From: Candidatus Aenigmatarchaeota archaeon
Lineage (GTDB): Archaea; Aenigmatarchaeota; Aenigmatarchaeia; QMZP01
Length of the DNA stretch: 5,190 nucleotides
Assembly (NCBI GenBank): GCA_003663415.1
Contig: QMZY01000072.1
Location: forward strand, 1 to 5,190
Reading direction: 5' to 3'
A program made the position numbers and the translations under genes. The notes beneath the pieces are model-generated. The model did not search any database and had not been told where the DNA came from. It saw only the letters and a program-made list of their open reading frames with translations. The stretch's first letter is position 1; every line of letters starts with the position of its first letter. Below are positions 1-5,190 of the stretch, piece after piece.

Positions 1-906
1 ATCCCTGTGGACGTCTGCCCAGGAACTTAAATAAGGAACATCATAAACTCCAACAGGCCTTTTTTCTCTAAGAATCTCGCTGGGTGTTTTAAATTCTAGA
101 TGCTCATATTTCATAACCTCAAACGGTAAGTGATGAAGAAAGTTAAATATGCCTGTTTCTTTCCACTGGTGTTCACCGAATGTTTCATAATCCATAAAAA
201 GATTTATTACATCTCCGTGGCTTGAACCCAACCATGCAGAAAATTTATCTGCAGTCAATGGAAAACCGTCCCACTCTCTGCATGAAAATCTAAAAGCAAT
301 ATCATCGCTTAGCCTGTAGTTTCTGAGAAAAACAGGTATATTTGAACCTTTTGGCAAATAAAGGAAATTAGGACTTCTCCATTCCAAAATATGGTCTAAA
401 CCTTCTGCTATAATTCCTTTATATCCCATTTTTTCTGCAAGCTTAGCGACATCATTACTAAACATTGCTTCGGTGTTTCTGAAAATATTTGCTCTTACTC
501 CGAACACCTCCTTTATTTTTTTTGCATGAAGCTTTACCTGTTCGATAAATTCCTTTTCAGAAATAAGATACGCCAAGCTGTGATAGTATGTTTCGTTAAA
601 CAATTCAACACACCCTGTATCAACCAATTTTTGAAAAGACTCTATTACCTCAGGGAAATGTTCTTCAAGCTGCTCCAAAAGAATTCCTGTTATGCTAAAA
701 GAAACTTTAAAATATCCGTTTGTTTTTTCAATTAATTCAAGAATTTTCCTGTTTGCCGGAAGGTAGCATTTTCTAACAATCCTTTCCAGATAAAATCTGT
801 TCCTTTCTGAATCAAAATAATTATGATTTTTCCCGATATCAAAAACACTGTATTTTCTTAGTCTTAATGGCTGATGAACCTGAAAATAAATACATACAGA
901 TGTCAT
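1..906 (-). CDS. GH57 alpha-amylase, N-terminal 302 residues (3' end beyond left edge)
   Basis: My own translation of the minus strand gives an open frame from ATG (906-904) to the window edge. The product should be a cytoplasmic retaining alpha-glucan hydrolase or transferase of family GH57, resembling M. jannaschii MJ1611. Seen: VHQPLRL at residues 10-16 (the GH57 HQP motif), GILLEQL at 74-80, NETYYHSL at 104-111, FRNTE at 142-146, YRLSDDIAFRFS at 197-208, FMDYETFGEHQW at 237-248 and SWAD at 295-298. From family knowledge, Glu146 should be the nucleophile and Asp239 the acid/base; both are present, so the visible part looks catalytically intact. There is no signal peptide. An in-frame stop at 921-919 limits any upstream extension, and no Shine-Dalgarno site precedes the ATG. 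The start lies 16 bases after the glycosyltransferase stop, which suggests one operon. MJ1611-type enzymes are about 460-470 residues, so roughly a third is missing. The family is sure; the exact specificity (amylase versus glucanotransferase) is not. Confidence 0.93.
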   Translation of the reverse strand, partial: MTSVCIYFQVHQPLRLRKYSVFDIGKNHNYFDSERNRFYLERIVRKCYLPANRKILELIEKTNGYFKVSFSITGILLEQLEEHFPEVIESFQKLVDTGCVELFNETYYHSLAYLISEKEFIEQVKLHAKKIKEVFGVRANIFRNTEAMFSNDVAKLAEKMGYKGIIAEGLDHILEWRSPNFLYLPKGSNIPVFLRNYRLSDDIAFRFSCREWDGFPLTADKFSAWLGSSHGDVINLFMDYETFGEHQWKETGIFNFLHHLPFEVMKYEHLEFKTPSEILREKRPVGVYDVPYLSSWADVHRD

Positions 907-922
907 ATTTATCAGTATTTAT

Positions 923-2107
923 TTACTGGTTTATTAGTTTTAGGTATTCATCCATAGTTTCTTCAGCGACTCTTTCCCAGCTAAGAAATCCAATCTCTTT
1001 TTTTCCATTCTTAACCATTTCGGTTCTTAAAGGGGCATATTTTAATGCGCCTATAATCTTGTTTGCAAGTTCATTCACATCCCAAAAATCAACCTTTAAA
1101 CAGTGATTTAGCACTTCAGAAACACCTGACTGTTTTGATATTATTACAGGTGTTTCCCTTGCAAGGGCTTCAAGTGCAACAATACCAAAAGGCTCTGAAA
1201 CAGAAGGCATTACATAAACATCAGCCATTCTGTAAAACTCATCCACGCTTTCCGCATATCCTGTAAAATGAATCTTGTTCCCTATCCCCAATTCTATGCT
1301 CTGGTTAATAAGCTGAGGCAACATATACCCGTCACCAACCACAACAAACCTCACATTCTTTTCCTTTTCCAAAACCTTCTTTGCCGCGTGAATAAAATAA
1401 TCAGGACCTTTTTGAACAGTTAACCTTCCAAGAAACAGAACAATTTTTTCATTTGTACCAAAATTTATTTTTTCACCACTACAGTTGTTTGCATTTATTC
1501 CATTGTAAATAACTTTTATCTTCTCTCCATCAATTCCGTATCTCTCCATTATTTGATTTTTCATATAATTGCTTACAGTAATTACCTTGTCTGCCTGGGT
1601 TAATCCCAACCATTCTATATATGTAACAGACGGGTTTGGCGACAAGCTGCCCGTTCTGTCAAATTCTGTTGAATGCAAAGTCACGATTAATGGTTTGTTT
1701 TTTTCCCTGCTTGCCCTGATTCCGGCAAGAAATGTCATCCAGTCATGGCAATGAATCACATCACATTCTTCTTCCCTCACAGCTTCCACGGCAAGTTTTG
1801 TATATCTTTCCACCTGCTGAAAAAAATCCATTCCATAAACAGCTTTGGAGTCTCCTTTTTCAGGCAAAACCCTTGTTTCGAGAGAGGTTATGTAAGGTGC
1901 GAGTTTTGCTGCAATCTGAACAATCTTTTTTTTGCTTGCTTTCAATATTCTTATGAAATTATGTTTAATATCATTGCCCGTGTTTGGCATAACAAAGGTT
2001 ATGTTAACACCTTTCCCGCTCAGAACCTTGGTTAGTTCATAGCAATGTGTCCCAAGACCACCAGAACTGAAAGGCGGAAACTCCCAACCAAACATTAAAA
2101 CCCTCAT
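923..2107 (-). CDS. GT4-type glycosyltransferase, probable alpha-glucan (glycogen/starch) synthase-like
   Basis: This is a 394-residue GT-B fold retaining glycosyltransferase, probably moving glucose from a nucleotide sugar onto an alpha-glucan or other acceptor in the cytoplasm. The N-terminal domain starts with WEFPPFSSGGLGTH (residues 8-21), whose GGLG loop contacts the donor in this fold. HCHDW follows at 119-123 and TLHSTEFDRTG at 143-153. The C-terminal domain carries LGRLTVQKGPDYF (226-238, with Arg228 and Lys233 at the usual donor-phosphate positions) and EPFGIVALE (305-313), the E-x7-E signature. The length of about 390 matches GT4 proteins such as MJ1607. The ATG at 2107-2105 is chosen because the family motif begins at once and GAGGG lies 7 bases upstream. 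No membrane segment is visible. The downstream GH57 gene supports a role in glucan metabolism, as in the MJ1606-MJ1611 neighbourhood. Donor and acceptor cannot be read from sequence, so a role in another glycan remains possible. Confidence 0.9.
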   Translation of the reverse strand: MRVLMFGWEFPPFSSGGLGTHCYELTKVLSGKGVNITFVMPNTGNDIKHNFIRILKASKKKIVQIAAKLAPYITSLETRVLPEKGDSKAVYGMDFFQQVERYTKLAVEAVREEECDVIHCHDWMTFLAGIRASREKNKPLIVTLHSTEFDRTGSLSPNPSVTYIEWLGLTQADKVITVSNYMKNQIMERYGIDGEKIKVIYNGINANNCSGEKINFGTNEKIVLFLGRLTVQKGPDYFIHAAKKVLEKEKNVRFVVVGDGYMLPQLINQSIELGIGNKIHFTGYAESVDEFYRMADVYVMPSVSEPFGIVALEALARETPVIISKQSGVSEVLNHCLKVDFWDVNELANKIIGALKYAPLRTEMVKNGKKEIGFLSWERVAEETMDEYLKLINQ

Positions 2108-2111
2108 TTTA

Positions 2112-2170
2112 TGTCCCTCTTAGCTTTCATACGCAATCAAAACAATTCTAATAAATAATATATTTATCTT
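2112..2170 (-). promoter_or_regulatory. Promoter and ribosome binding site of the glycosyltransferase-amylase unit
   Basis: On the minus strand an AT-rich TATA region lies at 2170-2151 (core AAATATATTA), preceded by A-rich bases that could act as BRE. A TATA box centred near 2160 predicts a start near 2135 and a leader of about 28 bases. That leader contains GAGGG, 7 bases before the ATG at 2107. The spacing is what an archaeal promoter with a short, Shine-Dalgarno-bearing leader would show. The start point itself is inferred, not seen. Confidence 0.5.
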
Positions 2171-2194
2171 GCTTAAATTTTTTCATTGATTGCG
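2132..2194. repeat. Perfect 9-bp inverted repeat flanking the glycosyltransferase TATA box
   Basis: CGCAATCAA at 2132-2140 is matched exactly by its inverse TTGATTGCG at 2186-2194, with 45 bases between the arms. The centre (2163) almost coincides with the TATA region (2151-2170). The bases just outside and just inside the arms do not pair, so the match is exactly 9 bp. Neither arm is followed by a T-run on the minus strand, which argues against a terminator for the topoisomerase gene. It may be a pair of half-sites for a regulator, but that is inference. Confidence 0.55.
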
Positions 2195-2215
2195 AAAAGA
2201 GAGATGTGGAATTCC

Positions 2216-4267
2216 TTAGCGTTTCATTTTGTCAGACAGGCTCTTTTCAAACCCGCATTTTGGACAAAGCACCCACTTTTTGTTCCTTCCTTTTATAGAA
2301 ATTAGAAACAACCCGCACTTTTCGCATTTCTTTTCTAAAATCTCTATTTTGCCTTTCTGAGGCAAAGGAAATGAAACATTGCATTTAGGATAATTTGTGC
2401 ACCCAACAAATCTTTTGTGCGTTTTTCTGGAATAAATTATTTTGAGCTTGCCTCCGCATTTGCAGTTTCCTATTGTAGTTTCCTGTTCTTCAAACCTTTT
2501 CACGGCACTCAAGATATCGTTTCCTATACCCTCTTCGTTCCTTTTAAACTCGGAAAGAATATTTCTTAGTTTTTCTTCAGCTTCTTTAAGGATTTCCTCG
2601 CCCCTTTTCTTCCCTTCCTGAATGGCTTCCATTTCTTCCTCAAATTTTCTCGTAAGCTCAACCGATATAATCTCAGGACAATATTTTTTTAACGCATTTA
2701 TCACAGCAGTTCCTAACTCTGTAACCTTGATAGAGTCTTCCTTTATGTATTCTCTATCGTACAGAGTCTGCAGAATCTGAGCTCTTGTGGCTTTTGTTCC
2801 AAGACCAAGGGATTCCATCTCTTTCAAAATACTGGCCTGTGTGTATCTTTTTGGCGGCTGGGTTTCTTTATCCAGTCTTTTCAAAGACTTTACCGTAACA
2901 GTTTCACCTTTCTTTGCATCAGGCAGAATCTGTTCTTTAACCTTAATGTACGGCTTATAGATTTTCATCCAGTTTTCTTCCAATGTCCTTGCGCCCGTTG
3001 TCACAAACCTTTCACCTTCAACAGACACCACGATCTTCATTTGCTCTCTTATTGCTGGTTGAGCAAACACAGAAAGAAATCTTCTTGCAATCAAATCATA
3101 AAGTTTTCTTTGGTAAGCATTCAAATCCTTTGGTTTAAGGCCGGTTGGAAATATGGAAGGGTGCGCAGGGTCTGTTTTCTTTCCTTCATTCGGTTTTAAT
3201 CCAGGTTTTCCGAGCAAACCTTTACAAAAACTTTCATATTCCTTTTGTTCTGATAATTTTTTCAAAATATTTTTATACCCTGTTTTTGCTGGAAGTTTCT
3301 GGCTTGATGTTCTTGGATACGAAATCAATGCCTTTTCATAGAGCGTTTGTGCTATGTCTAAAGTCATCCTTGGTGAAAACTTAAAAAGAGCGTAAGCTTC
3401 TCTTTGAAGGCTTGTTAAATCAAAAGGAAAAGGCGGGTTTTGCTTCACTCTTTTTCTTTCCACTGTTTCAACAACCCCGTTTCTGCCCTTGCATTTTTCC
3501 AATATTTTTTCCACAATTTCCTTTTCCCAAAATTTTCCTTTTTCATGCCGCGCGGTTATTGTTTCTCCGTTCACGTTTCCCTTTAATTCTATTTCCCAGA
3601 AAGGTTTCGGAACAAATGATTCTATTTCCCTTTCCCTTTTTTCCAAAATAGCAAGCGTTGGTCCCTGGACTCTTCCAGCAGATAATGTCCAGTAACCGCC
3701 AACTCTTTGAAGGGAAAGCGTCAAGGCACGAGAAACATTTATACCGAAATACCAGTCTAACTGATGTCTTGTTAAACCAGCCTCAATCTGCGGAAAATCA
3801 AGATGCGAAGATGCTTTTTCATACGCTTCTATAAGGTCTGGTTTTGTTAGTGTTGAGAATTTCATTCTTTTTCCATCTTCAACACCGCAAATAAACCTCA
3901 GAATATTAAACGCTATGGTAGACCCTTCTATATCATAGTCGCATGCAGATATAAACTCTGTTGCATTTTTTGAAAGCTCCTCAATGTTTTTATAATATTT
4001 TTTTGCCCAGACATTAGACCTTTTCAAAAAAACAGGCTTCCATTCAACGTCAAACACAGGATATTTCCAGACAGAGAGTTTTTTTGCTTCAGACAAAACA
4101 AACAAATGACCAACAGCAGGAACCACTATTATATCGTTTCTGTTTCTTTTAATTTTATAATATTTTGCACCATGGTTTTTAATTTCCTTTACACCATTCT
4201 CTGCAAGAGCCTGCGCTATTCTCTTTGCAGCAGTCGGTTTTTCGCTTATTATTAAGGTATAACCCAT
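2216..4267 (-). CDS. topA: DNA topoisomerase I, archaeal type IA
   Basis: This 683-residue type IA topoisomerase relaxes negatively supercoiled DNA by passing one strand through a transient single-strand break. The TOPRIM domain opens with IISEKP (6-11, Glu9), has VGHLF at 52-56, and the acidic triad lies in ACDYDIEGS (108-116: Asp110, Asp112, Glu114). The central domain has GRVQGPTL (198-205) and the catalytic tyrosine Tyr317 in LISYPRT (314-320). LGLGTKATRAQ lies at 487-497. A charged helical stretch (about 538-595) leads to two C-terminal zinc fingers: Cys602, 604, 623, 629 and Cys648, 651, 668, 671. All expected catalytic residues are present, and the length is normal for archaeal TopA. 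There is no reverse-gyrase helicase domain. The ATG at 4267-4265 begins directly at the TOPRIM strand; no Shine-Dalgarno site is seen, but a TATA box lies about 26 bases upstream, which fits a leaderless mRNA. It is separated from the glycosyltransferase by 108 bases with a new promoter. Confidence 0.97.
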   Translation of the reverse strand: MGYTLIISEKPTAAKRIAQALAENGVKEIKNHGAKYYKIKRNRNDIIVVPAVGHLFVLSEAKKLSVWKYPVFDVEWKPVFLKRSNVWAKKYYKNIEELSKNATEFISACDYDIEGSTIAFNILRFICGVEDGKRMKFSTLTKPDLIEAYEKASSHLDFPQIEAGLTRHQLDWYFGINVSRALTLSLQRVGGYWTLSAGRVQGPTLAILEKREREIESFVPKPFWEIELKGNVNGETITARHEKGKFWEKEIVEKILEKCKGRNGVVETVERKRVKQNPPFPFDLTSLQREAYALFKFSPRMTLDIAQTLYEKALISYPRTSSQKLPAKTGYKNILKKLSEQKEYESFCKGLLGKPGLKPNEGKKTDPAHPSIFPTGLKPKDLNAYQRKLYDLIARRFLSVFAQPAIREQMKIVVSVEGERFVTTGARTLEENWMKIYKPYIKVKEQILPDAKKGETVTVKSLKRLDKETQPPKRYTQASILKEMESLGLGTKATRAQILQTLYDREYIKEDSIKVTELGTAVINALKKYCPEIISVELTRKFEEEMEAIQEGKKRGEEILKEAEEKLRNILSEFKRNEEGIGNDILSAVKRFEEQETTIGNCKCGGKLKIIYSRKTHKRFVGCTNYPKCNVSFPLPQKGKIEILEKKCEKCGLFLISIKGRNKKWVLCPKCGFEKSLSDKMKR

Positions 4268-4285
4268 AACTTTAATTGAAGCACG

Positions 4286-4305
4286 TCTAAATAAAAGCTT
4301 TTAGC
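4286..4305. promoter_or_regulatory. Shared divergent promoter of topA and the 53-aa gene, with a 12-bp palindrome
   Basis: The 59-base gap between the two start codons (4268-4326) has the perfect palindrome TAAAAGCTTTTA (4292-4303) at its midpoint. On the minus strand CTTTTATTTA (4298-4289) is centred about 26 bases from the topA ATG. On the plus strand CTTTTAG (4298-4304) is centred about 26 bases from the ATG at 4327; an alternative, TAAATAAAA (4288-4296), would give a leader of about 8 bases. Neither gene has a Shine-Dalgarno site, so both transcripts are probably leaderless or nearly so. The start points are inferred. Confidence 0.5.
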
Positions 4306-4326
4306 TGTTTGTTACAATATATAATT

Positions 4327-4488
4327 ATGAACGTTCCATGTAAAAAATGCCCTTATTTCGACCCGAAAAACAAGGACGCGGTTTCAAAAGGAAGCATTAT
4401 AAAGGGTTTTTGCAAACTCAGACAAAAGTTTATATCAGACGAAACAATTAACAAAGAGTTTTGCAAAGACAGAGCAGTAATCTCGTAA
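4327..4488 (+). CDS. Small four-cysteine protein (53 aa), putative metal-binding
   Basis: The frame from ATG (4327) to TAA (4486-4488) encodes 53 residues. I do not recognise a named family. Four cysteines stand at 5, 8, 29 and 46: a CKKC knuckle near the N terminus followed by single cysteines in FCKL and FCKDR. The pattern Cx2C-x20-C-x16-C suits a small zinc or iron-sulfur site. The protein is lysine-rich and basic, with no signal peptide or membrane segment, so it is presumably cytoplasmic; nucleic-acid binding is possible but not shown. Support for a real gene comes from the protein-like composition, the paired cysteines, the divergent promoter shared with topA, and the short gap. No Shine-Dalgarno site precedes the ATG, which agrees with a leaderless transcript. 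Its position beside topA may reflect shared regulation only. The gene call is fairly likely; any function is inference. Confidence 0.7.
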   Translation: MNVPCKKCPYFDPKNKDAVSKGSIIKGFCKLRQKFISDETINKEFCKDRAVIS

Positions 4489-4579
4489 AAGGCTCTGCTG
4501 AGTTAATTCCGCAATTTTGCATTCCTTCTTTGTTCCTCAAATCTCTGGAATGAAACCAAAGGTTTGAAGCTTCTTATTC

Positions 4580-4618
4580 CTATATAAATTCTTTTACCAA
4601 CAATTCAGATTCTGGAGA
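4580..4618 (+). promoter_or_regulatory. Orphan TATA box plus Shine-Dalgarno-like site
   Basis: CTATATAAATT (4580-4590) is the most canonical archaeal TATA box in the window. It predicts transcription starting near 4607-4612. GGAGA (4614-4618) then lies 8 bases before an ATG at 4627. These signals normally introduce a gene, yet the frame from that ATG closes after ten codons. They therefore point to a decayed gene, a very short peptide, or an RNA gene. Confidence 0.45.
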
Positions 4619-4626
4619 AAATTTTA

Positions 4627-4819
4627 ATGGGAAAGAGCGCTGATAAAAAAAGAAAATAAAGTTGGATGCACGATTCTCGGTTCAGGTTTATTCATACCTA
4701 TGTAACGGTTCCCTGTTGTATTTTGGGTATTCTGGAACATGAAGAACAAGGATGGGAATTCTTGGCAGGATTGTAGGGAATTTGATGCGGAGAGAGGGGA
4801 ACACACAATGGGAGTATAG
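4627..4819 (+). pseudogene. Possible remnant of a small protein gene (broken frame)
   Basis: From ATG 4627 the frame reads MGKSADKKRK and stops at TAA 4657-4659, just after a run of seven A's (4645-4651). Losing one A would move translation into a second frame that runs on through KVGCTILGSGLFIPM to a TAA at 4703-4705. Beyond that stop the same frame is open again to TAG 4817-4819 and includes NMKNKDGNSWQDCREFD. The plus strand is purine-rich, as the coding strands of the neighbouring genes are. One indel and one stop thus separate a TATA and Shine-Dalgarno-bearing start from a frame of about 63 codons. No family is recognised, and a chance open frame of this size is quite possible. A structured RNA is the main alternative. 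Confidence 0.22.
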
Positions 4820-4868
4820 GAAAATTCGGATTTTCAAGATTTAAGTTCACAAAGCCTTAAAACGAAAA

Positions 4869-4906
4869 CTTTAAAAGAAACCTAAGATAAAATTAAAACA
4901 AGAGGA
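4869..4906 (+). promoter_or_regulatory. Promoter and ribosome binding site of the exported-protein gene
   Basis: CTTTAAAAG (4869-4877) is a TATA-like box with A-rich bases before it. It predicts a start near 4898 and a leader of about 15 bases. That leader contains GAGGA (4902-4906), 7 bases before the ATG at 4914. This spacing decides for the ATG at 4914 over the in-frame ATG at 4932. Confidence 0.45.
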
Positions 4907-4913
4907 AGAAATA

Positions 4914-5190
4914 ATGAAAATAAAGTTGTTCATGAACAGATCACGTGGTTTATCTTTTGTAGGATCGTTTTTGTTCTTAATCATACTTATCAACATATCT
5001 GTGGTGTCTGCAGACAGCGGAACCATCCCAACAAGCACAGATGAATATGTGGTGGTAGAAAGCAGCGTCTCCCTCTACAACCCCACAGGCTATTCCGTTC
5101 AGTACACTGAAGTCACATGCCCGAGCGGATACACCCTTGTTGACACAAGGGAACCGAGCGGAATGTTCGGCATCAGCGGATCCGAATCAG
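4914..5190 (+). CDS. Exported/surface protein with Sec signal peptide, N-terminal 92 residues (cut by right edge)
   Basis: The open frame begins at ATG 4914 and runs off the window. Residues 1-13 are basic (two Lys, two Arg), residues 14-31 are strongly hydrophobic (FVGSFLFLIILINISVV), and VSA before Asp34 is a good signal peptidase I site. The protein is therefore likely secreted or held at the cell surface. The visible mature part is rich in Ser, Thr, Tyr, Val and Gly, with YNPTGYSVQY (55-64) and a lone Cys69, and suggests beta-strand, perhaps Ig-like, structure; no specific family is recognised. It is not a class III (pilin-type) signal. The base composition changes at the signal peptide boundary: by hand count about 32% GC in 4921-4980 but 50-55% in 5041-5160, with many C-ending codons unlike topA. 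This may reflect high expression, repeat-domain evolution or transfer. The rest of the gene is needed to say more. Confidence 0.85.
   Translation, partial: MKIKLFMNRSRGLSFVGSFLFLIILINISVVSADSGTIPTSTDEYVVVESSVSLYNPTGYSVQYTEVTCPSGYTLVDTREPSGMFGISGSES

Larger units (their letters stand above)
4489..4913. other. 425-base stretch without a convincing intact gene
   Basis: The stretch after the 53-aa gene begins with a pyrimidine-rich segment (about 4513-4538) that may end its transcript, though it lacks a long T-run. Small inverted repeats follow back to back: CATTCC (4520-4525) with GGAATG (4547-4552), AAACC (4553-4557) with GGTTT (4561-4565), and the palindrome GAAGCTTC (4566-4573). A TATA box and a Shine-Dalgarno-like site come next (listed separately), then a purine-rich segment. 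By hand count 4741-4800 has 25 G against 4 C on the plus strand, and is about 48% GC. The last 80 bases are AT-rich and hold the promoter of the exported-protein gene. No tRNA, C/D-box pair, SRP or RNase P signature was recognised. Confidence 0.6.

Noticed and set aside
526..735. 69-codon plus-strand frame inside the GH57 gene
   Set aside because: It lies opposite a clearly conserved GH57 coding frame with catalytic motifs, so it is a shadow.
1745..2035. 96-codon plus-strand frame inside the glycosyltransferase gene
   Set aside because: It is antisense to a well-supported gene, with no start signals and no recognisable domain.
2132..2194. Reading the 9-bp inverted repeat as a transcription terminator for topA
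   Set aside because: The loop would be 45 bases and no T-run follows the second arm on the minus strand; the position around a TATA box fits an operator better.
3145..3695. Several plus-strand frames of 60-80 codons inside topA
   Set aside because: They are rich in Phe, Leu and Ser, as expected from the complement of a lysine/glutamate-rich gene, and have no start signals.
4679..4720. GGTTC-containing stretch resembling a tRNA T-loop
   Set aside because: No matching acceptor stem, anticodon arm or D-arm could be placed around it.
4624..4806. 60-codon minus-strand open frame with a GTG start
   Set aside because: No Shine-Dalgarno site or promoter precedes it, the residues look unlike a folded protein, and it lies antisense to the purine-rich strand that has the TATA and Shine-Dalgarno signals.
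4652..4928. The 13-mer GAAAATAAAGTTG occurs at 4652-4664 and again at 4916-4928
   Set aside because: The copies lie in different reading frames, flanking bases do not match, and an AT-rich 13-mer can recur by chance; no target-site duplication or longer repeat supports a mobile element.

Overview
The window looks like archaeal chromosomal DNA from an AT-rich genome. The topoisomerase I is of the archaeal type (TOPRIM start, an acidic triad ending in EGS, C-terminal zinc fingers). The start regions carry TATA-like boxes about 26 bases before likely transcription or translation starts. The alpha-amylase belongs to GH57, a family common in archaea. The lineage (a DPANN group, a methanogen relative or another euryarchaeal branch) cannot be settled from 5 kb. 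No tRNA, rRNA, CRISPR array, transposase or integrase was seen.

Layout. 1-906 (minus): the first 302 codons of a GH57 alpha-amylase, cut by the left edge. 923-2107 (minus): a GT4-type glycosyltransferase ending 16 bases before the amylase start, so the two are probably co-transcribed. 2108-2215: a TATA region centred almost exactly inside a perfect 9-bp inverted repeat. 2216-4267 (minus): a complete DNA topoisomerase I. 4268-4326: a short divergent promoter region with a 12-bp palindrome at its midpoint. 4327-4488 (plus): a 53-residue four-cysteine protein. 4489-4913: a 425-base stretch with no convincing intact gene, but with a TATA box, a Shine-Dalgarno-like site and a broken reading frame. 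4914-5190 (plus): the start of an exported protein with a Sec signal peptide, cut by the right edge.

How the genes fit together. The glycosyltransferase and the GH57 enzyme suggest a small unit for building and trimming an alpha-glucan (glycogen- or starch-like). A similar neighbourhood is known around MJ1606-MJ1611 in Methanocaldococcus jannaschii. The topoisomerase is housekeeping and has its own promoter. The small cysteine protein shares that promoter region, but its role is unknown. The exported protein is unrelated and has a different base composition.

Nothing here is clearly a new multi-gene system. The leads most worth checking are the four-cysteine mini-protein with its mirror-symmetric promoter, the repeat-flanked promoter of the glucan unit, and the promoter-bearing broken frame at 4580-4819.
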